This document shows, in pieces, positions 11,565 through 22,000 of a DNA stretch of 64,000 bases (its first letter is position 1; each line of letters begins with the position of its first letter). The stretch spans positions 3,858,501-3,922,500 of the forward strand of contig JAHQIY010000001.1 in the NCBI GenBank assembly GCA_019054805.1, given 5' to 3'. The notes below the pieces were generated by a model. That model was not told the DNA's origin and did not search any database. It saw nothing but the letters and a program-made list of their open reading frames with translations. The position numbers and the translations under genes are program-made. This stretch comes from Brachionus manjavacas. Taxonomy: Eukaryota > Rotifera > Eurotatoria > Ploima > Brachionidae.

Positions 11565-12530
11565 TTTTACTATTTAGCTAAAACTAAAACAAAATTTGAT
11601 TTTATTTAAATCCATTTCTGAATTGAATTTTTTTCATTATATTTAATTTATTATAATTATCAAATAAAATTCAAACTATTCATACTACATTGGGTAGAAG
11701 AAAAAAATTTTAAGCTTAAATTTTTTATTCTTAAACGTCACCTTAAATTAGAATTATGAATTTTTCAATTGCTGCTTTAGTGGGCTAAAATAAAAATTGT
11801 TTTAGTTTAAAATTCCATTCAGTGAAAACACATTGATAATATTGCTGACAATTTAGCATTTTAATAAAATTTGCTCAGTTCAAGTATTCTGCCAAACAAT
11901 TAATTTTTATCATGATTATTTTAGTTACTTGTTTAAAAAAAAATACAACTAAGAAGATAATGTTAAAAGGTTGATTGATTCTTTATTTTATAAATTCAGT
12001 GGCTATCGATATTTGGATTTTAAATTAATTTTTGAAAATTTAAATTTAAATAATTTAGAAAAAAAATCGAATTTTTCTTTATATAATAAAAATAGTTGTC
12101 CTAAAATTCAATTTGAAAATTTTTTTTTTCAAAATTGTCAAAATTTTTTTTCTAGTTTCTAAAATTCATATTAATTTTGAAAATTAAAAGAGTTAAAGAA
12201 TGAAGTTTCTTACGTTTAGAACGTAATAACGTAAGATTATTAAAAAAAAGTAAAAAGATCTTGTCTAATCTCCAGTTATATTATTCACTTTAAATCGCAT
12301 TAAACTTACATTTTAGCTAACTTATAATTATTTAGCTAAAATGCTTTTAACTAAGTTAACAAAGGAAAATTTAATTTTTTTATTTAGCTTAAATAATTTA
12401 TCTAAATTCTTTTCCGTGACACATAGATTTAATTTTAAAAAATAAATGGCAATTTAATAAGATCTGAAGAAATTAATTTTAAAGAGAGTTTTAGCAACAG
12501 AATTTATTGCGAAAAAATTTAAGATAAAAA
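11565..12530. other. Gene-free spacer between SLC35B3 copy B and TTC27
   Basis: AT-rich sequence with no coding similarity recognised. A short + strand ORF at 11971-12162 is Phe/Asn/Lys-rich and looks like chance AT-rich translation. A small perfect inverted repeat, CTTACGTT...AACGTAAG, is present near 12208-12234. The 3' end of TTC27 and the promoter of transporter copy B must both lie here. Confidence 0.5.
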
Positions 12531-15500
12531 TCAATCAAAATAATTTGTGATAAATTGTTCGTATTCTTTTTGAAGCTGGACAAACTCATTATTTAGATCT
12601 TTGAGGAATAAAAGCCTTAAATATTTGTCTGGTGAGTCTGGATCAACTTGATATTTAAGTTTTAATTTTGAAACAATCGATCTAACACTTAAATTCAATG
12701 AGCCAAATGAATCGCGAGGATTTGAAAGACATTTTCCGAAATCATTGCATCCTAATAAAAATCAAATTTTAGAATTAGAAAAAAAAAATTTATTTTTACT
12801 AGATAAAACATCAATAGTCTTGTTCAAAACTTCTTTACATGAGTCCAAACTCAACTCCCAATTAGCTTTATTAATCAAATTTCTAAACGCCTTTAACAAT
12901 AATGAAAAATATTTTTCACTCGATTCTTGGTTAAGCTCTACGGACATATTATTATTGGTATCGTCTGTCTGAGAAATAAATCTAACTATTTCAGCATAGC
13001 TCCAGTAAACTTGCCACTCAGTCACTACCAATGATGAAATGCGACCAAAAAGTTCCAACACTTTTTTTTTATACTTAAAAATTGACTCGTTATGAGCATC
13101 GTTAACTTTTTTTTCAAAAGCCGTACAAAATGCTTTTAGAACGTCAACATCTACATACTTTTGCTTTAGATCAAGTAGTCGATTATATGCTTTAATCGCT
13201 TCATTAAAATATCCACAATCAATACTTGTCTAAAATAAATTAAAAATAAAATATCAAAAAAATTCATTTTTACCCATAAAAAATTTTCCCAAATTTTCCA
13301 ATTTTCGTAATCAAACTTAATTGCTTCTTGGAAGACAAAATGAGCCTTATCTTTTTGACCAAGTTTAGTGTATGAAGCGGCCAAATTATTCCATGTTTCA
13401 TGATTCTAAAAATAATGGCTAGAAGCTTCCTAAATTAAAATGTCTAAAATACCTCAGGGTCCAAATTGGTGCACACTCTAAATGCTTTTACAGCAGTTTG
13501 CCAATTTTCGGATCTAAAAGCTGCATTTCCAAGCATAAACCAAGTATCATACTTAACTAAATAAAATATTTATTTTTAAATTTTTTCAAAATTACTTGTA
13601 AGTAATTAATCTCAAGAGATTTTTCAAAATTAGTTATAGCTTCATCATACTAAATAAAATAAAATATTAATGCTTCTAAAATTTTAGTCAAAAAAATTTA
13701 CTTTTTGTAAATAAAATAGATGTTTAGCCAAGACTCTGTAGGCTCTGGCTGATTTTCCTTTTGATAATTCAATAGCTCTATTAAAATATTCCAACTCTCT
13801 GGTTACTTCGCCTAGTGAACAGTACAAATCAGGTGTTTCTTTGATCTCAAGCTGTTTGCAGATCATTTGCTCTGCCTTTTTTTGAATAAAAAATAGAAAA
13901 TAAATTTTCTTTTTAATAAAATTACTTGATCTCGTTTATCAAGAGCAATTAAACATTTAATAGCATCATCCCACATTTTTAGACTGGTATAAATCTCCAA
14001 ACTACTATTAATTAGTCCAATTTGCATATAAAATTTACAAAGTTCTTGCTAAAGAAAATCTTTAAAAATTACATATTAAATTTTTTTATAACTTACCAAT
14101 ACAGTCCAGAATGATTGATAGGCCACCGAATAAAAGTATTGATATCTGAATTTTGGGTCCGGTTTGTCATTTGGTTGACGATAATGGTCGACCAAATTCT
14201 TCAGTTAAATAAAATTGAGACCAAATTCTTCAGAAAATTTTTACCTCTAATTGTTGTAAAGATCGCTCCATTCGTCTCACACTGTCAACTTCAAGCTTAG
14301 TTCTCATGAGCAATGTACTGGCTTGCACACACCAATTTGACGGATTTGACAAAATAAGCTAAAAATGAATGAAATAAATAATAACTATCTAAAAAGGTGT
14401 CAAAAAATTTTAAATCTTATAAACTTTAAAAAACTGAATATTTTAATTTTAACTATTAAAAAGACTATGAAAGATAAAATAGAAGTATTAAAAGTATGTT
14501 GATAAATTTTGTAAATGAATATAGATTTTTTAATGGTCAAGACTTTTTCTAGACTTTGAATTGATTTTTTTCTGGGAATAGAAGGCATTTCAGCTTATTA
14601 AAAAACAAATGATTTGGCAAATTGAAGTTCATGATCAAATTTAAATTACAAATCATAATTTTTAGTTAGTTTTTGAATTAAAAAAATGGGCATTTTTATC
14701 AATTTTTAAATAATAAATAACTTAATTTTAATAAACATGATTTGTTTAATCTTTAACTAGAATTTTTTTTTAAGTTTAAATAAAATCTTAGACAATATTT
14801 TGTGATTTTAATACAAAATTTATTTGTTTCGCTTTATTTAAAGTCATAATTTGATTACCTTAATGTCGATTTTAAATTTTTCTTTAAATTTTTTAAACAA
14901 AGATTTCAGAAGAATCAAATAACGATCAATTAGAAAATTATTAAAATTCTTATTAAAATGATAAACAATTTATGTTTAGTTGAAAAAAAATAAACAAGCT
15001 TATTTCATAATTTTTATTAATAATTTAAGCAATTAAGTTTTGATCATGAAATTCAAGTTGCCAATATTTTTTCAAAATTCTAAGTGAAAACAATAAATTC
15101 AGAGCTTATTACTAAAATTTGGTTTTTCAAAAATTTTAATTTGTTTCATTATTGAATAATGAGAAACTTTCTTATTTAATTATCAAATTTTAAGATCAAC
15201 AAATAGTATCTAAAAAAATGGAAAAATTAATTTTGTTTAACAGATAAAAAAGAGGTGAAAATGCTTGATAAAAATAATTTTTCTTCGATTAATTAAAAAA
15301 ATTTTAAACGGCACAATAATGAGTTCTTTTAGAGGCTGAATTAAGAATCAATTTTTTTTATTTCAGCTTAAATATCCTAAACTTTATTTACCTATTGAAT
15401 CTCCTACTTTATTGATCAAAATATATAATATCAACTTAATGATACATTTTTTCAATATTTTTATTAAATTTATTACCGATTCTTTCTGCACTTCTTTTAG

Positions 15501-17022
15501 ATCATTCAAGAAAAGATTCAAAAGGCTTCTTGTTTCAGAAATAGTCATATTTTTCCATTTTTTTTAAATCTAAAACACTGGCAAATAAAATAAATGTAAA
15601 ACATAAAAAATAATATTTTTTCTATATTTTAATGCCTTTTTTTAGAATGAAACATTTTTCTTTTCTTTTTTTAAAGCTTGTTTAAGATTATTGTCTTGAG
15701 TATTTAAAAATCTTTTAAATAAAATTTTTGCTTACTTCAATTAGTGAACTCATTTCCTCCTTTGTTAACTCGTGCTTAGGGTTATTCTTATAAAAATCGA
15801 ACATAGAACAAAATAGAACAACTTGCTCTAATTGAGAAATGATTCCTCGACTTTCTTCCAACTCTTTCTCTTGCTCAGGATTAGATATTTTTATCTTATT
15901 TAATACAGTGTCATCATTTAGAGCAAAATCCTTGGGTAATTCACTCAAATTTAAATCTTTGTTTAGATAATTCAAATTTCTAAAGTCCAAATTTTCCTCA
16001 TTTTTAATTTTAGCAAAAAGCTGAGCTAAATCTTTTTGCTGATACTTTGTTCTTTTACCAAACACGCCGACCAATTCAATGTCCAAATAAGCTAGTTTTA
16101 TCGCTTTTTTAAAACACTCTTGACCCATAGTCCAGTTATAGCTTTGGTAATAAAGATGGCCTACTTCAAGATTAAATACAATTGTTGCCACTCTATGTGA
16201 AATTATTTAATAATTTTTTATTTTTATATAGAATAAAAATTTTACTTGAAAATTTTTTCACCATGAGTTTTGAGTAAACAAATGTCTGACTGTGGATCAA
16301 AAAAATCATTCATTTTTATTAAAATTTTTTCAAACATTTCTTTCAAATATGACGATTTTTCCTCAAATAATTGTTGATACAAAAAAATTAATCTGAGAGA
16401 CCACCAGCAAGACAATTTGCAATTATCTGATATTTTTTCATAATGATCCAAAAAAATTAGTTTTGAAAGCAACAGTAGGTGAGAGCATTTAACTGATTGG
16501 AAAAGGGTTTCACCATCAAGGTTCAATAATGACCTGCATGTTTCTTGATATTTTTCCAATTCCTATCAAAAATTTAATAATTTTATTTCTTTAAAAAAAA
16601 AAATTTTTTACTTCGCTGTTTAAATCAAAATGGTCAATTAAATTTAAGACTTTCAGTGAGTCGCTAGGATTTTCGAGGTCGATTTTTTTTATTTCTGATG
16701 TTAAGGTAGAAAATTGGACCGGGACGGGACCGAGCCAGTTAATGCCAGCAAACGACTGAACACAAGAAATACCCATTGATAGTGCTTCATTTAAACCAAG
16801 ACTGTCGATTTTTGAACTTACAAAACTTTTTAATTCTCCCTTTAACTGGTCAATATTGGAAGACTGAGAGAAAATTTGTTTGGAAAAAGCGATATATTCA
16901 TTATAAATTGGAATGTTTTTTAGTACATTTAAATAATTATTTTGTATTAGATTTGGATAAGATTTTGTTTGACGGAAATCATCATTTTCTTTAAAATCAA
17001 CTTCACATAGCAAAGAAAGCAT
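12531..17022 (-). CDS. TTC27: Tetratricopeptide repeat protein 27 (TTC27)
   Basis: TTC27 is the animal relative of yeast Emw1, an essential TPR protein. Twelve exons join without frame loss: 16612-17022, 16246-16562, 15736-16192, 14245-14358, 14097-14198, 13926-14048, 13702-13875, 13596-13649, 13453-13551, 13274-13405, 12800-13229, 12531-12751, giving 877 residues (vertebrate form about 843). The N-terminal half is the family's helical region. GVFGKRTKYQQKDLAQL matches the conserved 'GKRT-FQ---AQL' block, followed by SNPSNWCVQASTLLMRTKLE. TPR units lie in exons 5-10, for example DTWFMLGNAAFRSENWQTAV and ETWNNLAASYTKLGQKDKA. Exons 6-10 are separated by introns of roughly 50 bp; intron 3 (14359-15735) is long. 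The stop is TGA. Identification is by remembered alignment; the start is the first ATG of exon 1. Confidence 0.88.
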
Positions 17023-17152
17023 TTTTTTCTAAAACAAAAAAGATAAATTTACAGATGACATCTCGTTTAATTTAAAGTAAGGAGATTAATTTCCTTTATT
17101 TAATGAAATAAAATATTTTTATTAAATAGTCTTTTTTGATTTATTGTACAAA

Positions 17153-17704
17153 TTATTCATAAGTTGCATGGGAGAAGGGAGAATTTGTTTTGATGTTCAA
17201 TGGTAGTTTTAATTCGTTTACATCAAATTGGATATTTTTTTCTTTTGCTTCTTGTATCAGCATTTCTTTAAGTAATGGTGGTAAATCGACAAATTTAGAA
17301 ACTTTAGTTGGTTCACGCCACTTTTGGCCTAAAGGAAGCGTTCTCTCGAAGAAAATTTTTTCCTCTTCTTTAGCTATAAGTTGGAAATCTTCTTTGAATC
17401 CAGGTATTTCCATATTACCATAATGGCCACCACGAAAAACAACATCAGCTTTAAAAATTCCTCGTCTTAAGTATTCATCAGACATGTCTGCTTCAAAATC
17501 GGTCAATACATAATAAGTAACCTCTAAAAAGAATATTTTTAAATAATTAAAAAAAAAAGCTTTTATTCAAGTACCTGGATAGCGTTTGTATGTTTCTCGT
17601 GTAAACATGCGACCGATACCGAAATTTTTAAGCTTTAAGCATATTTGAGGCAGTGATTTTCCCAGGAATCGGCCTGCTCTACCAACATACTCTATTTTAG
17701 CCAT
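17153..17704 (-). CDS. MRPS34: Mitochondrial small-subunit ribosomal protein mS34
   Basis: Two exons, 17575-17704 and 17153-17523, joined at a 51-bp intron, encode 166 residues. mS34 belongs to the animal mitochondrial 28S ribosomal subunit. Matches to the family: NFGIGRMFTRETYKRYP (vertebrates FGLGRLVTRKSW), TYYVLTDFEADMSDE with the YW/YY-LT core, a FRGGHYGNMEI segment where others have FKGK, and LPPLLKEMLIQEAKEKN near the end. The acceptor TTTTTAG before AGGTTACT keeps the frame. It lies 130 bp upstream of TTC27 on the same strand. No obvious cleavable presequence; the N-terminus is basic. Confidence 0.8.
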
Positions 17705-17892
17705 TATAGAATTATCACGAAATTTTGTTATTAGGTTTTAGTTTTAAAAAATCATTGTATACATATATAAAAAAAAAACATGTTTTATTTTAGTTTATTT
17801 CAAAAAAATCTTAACTTAACGAAAATTTAAAAAATTGACTCTAAAGATATAAGTATTTTTGAAAGCTATAGAGATCTAATTATCACTGAGAA

Positions 17893-18076
17893 TTGATTTG
17901 TCTCGGTGCCGAGTTACGAGATTTTGAAAGAAAAAATGCAAAAATACGGGTCTATGTTGGACATTAAAGGGTTTAAATACTCTGATGGATGGATCAGTAG
18001 ATTCAAAAATAGGTTTTTTGTTTCAAGTTTTGTTTTACATCGTGAAGCTGGTTCGGTAAATCAAAAGTCCGAATAA
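17893..18076 (+). pseudogene. Tigger/pogo transposase relic (CENP-B-type HTH)
   Basis: A frame ending in TAA at 18074-18076 reads VSVPSYEILKEKMQKYG, then FKYSDGWISRFKNRF and LHREAGSVN. This matches the second helix-turn-helix of CENP-B/Tigger/pogo transposases (F-aS-GWl-rFk-R, then G/REa-sv). Upstream there is a TGA in frame; downstream no DDE domain is recognisable. It is a fragment of about 57 codons. Confidence 0.6.
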
Positions 18077-19008
18077 TCGTCGTCATGCAAAAACATGACG
18101 TTTTAAAAATTTTAACCTATAAGCAGCGGTTTCCTATTTTTTCAACAAGGCTTGGATGACCAGTTTAACTTTTTCCCCTAACCCTTTTTAGCCTTAGTCT
18201 AGAATAGACGTACTTTTTATACTTTTTGTCTTTTTATAGTCAAAGAGAATGTTCTTTTTGTGTTTTTGGAATTTATTTTTAGCCATTTTTTTGAATAGAC
18301 GTATTTTTATCTTTTTTACAAATTATTTTATATATATTAGTCTGGAATTAATAATAATAACATTATAAGTTACAACAAGCTAGCAAGCTAGACTTGCGAA
18401 GATGGTAAACAGTAGGATCCCATCTATGGTAACTGTGGTATGTACACTTAATCAGTGAAATTCTTTATGCCAGTATATAATTAGTTAAAATGATAATATT
18501 TAATTAATTCATGAATTACGAATTACGAATTTGAGGTCAAAAATCGAATCCTAAGATAGGGTGAACGTTTTGCATTGCCGGAACCTTGAAAAAAATTATT
18601 TTCTTGTACAGTTATTTAATAATAAAAATTTGAATAAAAATACAACAATTTTTAAATTTATTTTCAAAAAATTTTTTATCTTAGTATTTTTCGAATCTTT
18701 GGATAATATTGATTTCAAAAGGTTAAAAAAAATTTAAAGTCACTTTACTAGCTAAGATTAATCCCAGAATGTATAAAAATTGTATAAAAAGTTTAATCAC
18801 GAATTTTACCAAAGTAGAGTCTTAGAGGATTTTAACCTAATATTTTTGTCATTTTTTTGTTCCTTGTTATAGTTTAAACTGGTTCATATTTTTTATGATT
18901 TGAAAGAGTTTTAAATCTGGTAATAAATTTTAAATTTTTATTGTGTTAATTTCATTAGTAGTAAAAAAAATAAAAAATTTTTAAAAAATTCAAAAAAAAA
19001 ATTTTATT
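18077..19008. other. Gene-free spacer
   Basis: AT-rich DNA between the Tigger relic and the last exon of the zinc-finger gene. No ORF, RNA gene or clear repeat was recognised; a short CTAGCAAGCTAGACTTGC-like palindromic patch sits near 18378-18397. Confidence 0.4.
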
Positions 19009-22000
19009 TTAAATTTCAGTGATGTCATCATTTGAGCTATCTAAAATAATTTCATCACTTTTATTTAGTTTCTCTTGGCTGGTAATGGTTTCAACATTGC
19101 CTAAATTTTGAATAGACATTTTTTTCATATACACATCTTCATTTACATCAATTTGCGACTTATAAAAGCAGTATTTATACTCACAATTCATTAAATGTTC
19201 GGCCACTCTGTTTCCTGTATTCGAATTTGACTTGTTGTCTTTCTCTGAATTTATTTCGAAGCCACATGGACAATTATATTCTTCTAGAGGAATTTTTTGC
19301 GACTTGTTCCACAGAGCAACTCTTTTTCTGACCAAATGCCCATGCAAATGGTATTCAAATGCTTTAGAGCAGCTTGTGTTGTATTTACACTGATGGCATT
19401 CATATTCTGTTCTAAAAAATTATTTAATAAACTTATAGTTGAGTTTTAAGCAATTTTTGAATAAATTGATATTAATTTAAATTACCCTCGAAATATGAAA
19501 ATAATCATTCAAAATTTTATTTGTTTTTTTCTAGTTATACACATCAAACCATTAAATGCAGGTTATTTGATAAAAACAGTAACTTCGGATTTTAAACTTT
19601 TTGAACCGTCTGAAGAATTTCAACAAAGATTTAAAAATAAAGAATTGTTTAAAAATCAAATTTTAGCAGTTTATGCTCAAATCGGAGAAAATATTGTTTT
19701 AAAATGCAAGTCAAAAGAAAAAAAATCTCAAATTTTTTGGTTCAGATATTCGACTGAAGTAGAATTGTTAAATTATAATAGCCTTTATGTTAATATTAAG
19801 ACTAATAGAGAATTTATATTGATCCAAAATTTTGAAACTCAAGATTCCGGAATCTATTTTTGCATTCAGTATAAATTAGTTAATACTAGCTACTACAACA
19901 TATCCGAAATTTCAACATTATTTATTAAAAATTTGCTGAAAAACGAGCAAAATTTCAAAATTGAATTTTTGGTAACCGAGTTACAGCTCTATAAAAGAGT
20001 CCATTCATTTCCAATAGATCAATCTACATCACTTTTTGAATCAGAATATCAACCCTTAATTGACAATAACTTGGAAGTGTTTTATCAATGGACTGATTGG
20101 ACACAGTGTAGAGGAAGCTGTGACAGTGAGGCAAAGTTGGGTTTACAATCAAAAAGAGGAAATTGCTACATACGATTGAGAAAAAGCGAAGAGGTCACTA
20201 ATTCTCTTTTGATGCGTTTGGACGAAATCTTCGGACTTAATGGTTGGTCATGTCATCTTAGTATACATTATTCTTTTTTATCTTTAAAGTTCTTGGCAAC
20301 AGACCATCTCAAAGACTGTATAAAATATCAAAAGTGTAAAATAAACTGCTTGGACAAAAGGGAAAATTTGAAAAATCAAGTATTATTCTTATTGAAATAA
20401 ATAGATTAAAGTTTAATTAATTTTAAGATTGATAGCATGTTTAAGACTAATAGAGAACACGAAATCGATCATAAAAAATTGAGCGATTTTGAAGTGTCTC
20501 AATTTTTAAAAATCCCGTTTGTGGACATTAAAGGGTTTAAAAATGAGAAACTAAAAATTAGTTGTCTAGAATTTAAGATTGGAATTGATTTGGAAATAAA
20601 ATGGACTAAGAATGACATTCCAGTTGAAGATAGTCTTCTGAATGAATTGAATGAACTGGTATTTAAAAAGCTAAAATATTCGGATAGTGGACGATTCGAT
20701 TGCTACTTGAATGATATGCGTATAGTTCAATTTTATTTGAGAATTCATTCAAAAAATGAATCGAGGCAACATTCAAAAGACTTTGATAAATATAATTATT
20801 TAATTTTAAAAATTATATGTTTGATTTGTATTTTAACAGTTTTGCAAATGATGGCTAATATTCTGTATAGTTTATGTTTGGAAAAGAAAAGAATCGAGAT
20901 TTTGAAAAAGTCCAAGAATTTTAATAAATTAAGCAAATTTTTGGGTATCAATTTAGAAATATTAGAAAAAGATTACTTGAATGATTTTGAGGCGAAAAAC
21001 AATAGGACCTACGAAAATTGTGATAGTGATTCGGTAGAAGACGATGAAAGTATCTTAAATGATACCTAAATCACAGATTAAAATATATTTTAATCAAAAT
21101 TTAACTAAATTTATCACCTGTCCAAAACAAATATATTTTCAATTTTTTAATTTTTTAAAATTACCGTCATTTATATTTTTATACTAGAAAAAGGGTTAAG
21201 GTTAAAAATAAATTATAAAATGAAACAATAAATTTTAAATAACGCATAAAACTTAATCAGTCAATTTTTTTTTTTAATGTTTTTTTAATGTTAATAAACA
21301 CATAAAAATTCTTTTTCCTTTTTCATAATGTGTTCTTAACTTTTTTAATTTATTTTCGTTTTAATTTTTGAGATCTTAACTCTTTTTGAATAAAAATTTA
21401 AAGCTAGGAGAAGAAAATAAAAAAAAAATACCTAGAAATTTTTAGGAGTCATTAATTAAACAGCTACTGTGTTGTAAAACAAAACATTAATTTTAAATGA
21501 AAAAAGAAGGATATTTTTTTAAAAAAATGACTAAATATTTATATCCAACTTTTTTGTGATTTAATTTTGTAGATAGTTTTCTTTTAATGCATTAATCAAA
21601 TTTTTTATGCATTATGAACTCTTTTTATTTGTTTCATAACCCTCACATCAAAAAATGAGCACTGTGAATTATGGTAAAAAAAACAAAAACAAAATATAAA
21701 AATGACATAACTTAAATTCTGATGGATCAAAACATGTTCTGTAAATTTCAGCAACTGATACATCCTCTGTACCACCAATTTAAGTTGAATATGATCTAAA
21801 ATAATATTCCAAATCCACAATGAACTACATTTTTACAGATTTATTGAATTAGTATTGATAGTTAGTGTTGGTGGTACACAGGATATATCAGTCGCTACAA
21901 TTTAAAGAAATATTTTTGTCAGTGCGATTTAAATTAAGATTTGTGGTTTTTTATATTAATTTTTTGATTTTTGTACCAAAATTCACTATGGCCTAGAAAT

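Noticed and set aside
11971-12162. 63-codon + strand ORF in the spacer
   Set aside because: Phe/Asn/Lys-rich translation of A/T runs, no family features.
12208-12234. CTTACGTT...AACGTAAG inverted repeat as a regulatory site
   Set aside because: Only 8-bp arms in highly AT-rich DNA, no second copy or context to support a function.
14400-14588. Minus-strand ORF in TTC27 intron 3
   Set aside because: Ile/Phe/Lys-rich AT noise without splice support; TTC27 exons join perfectly without it.
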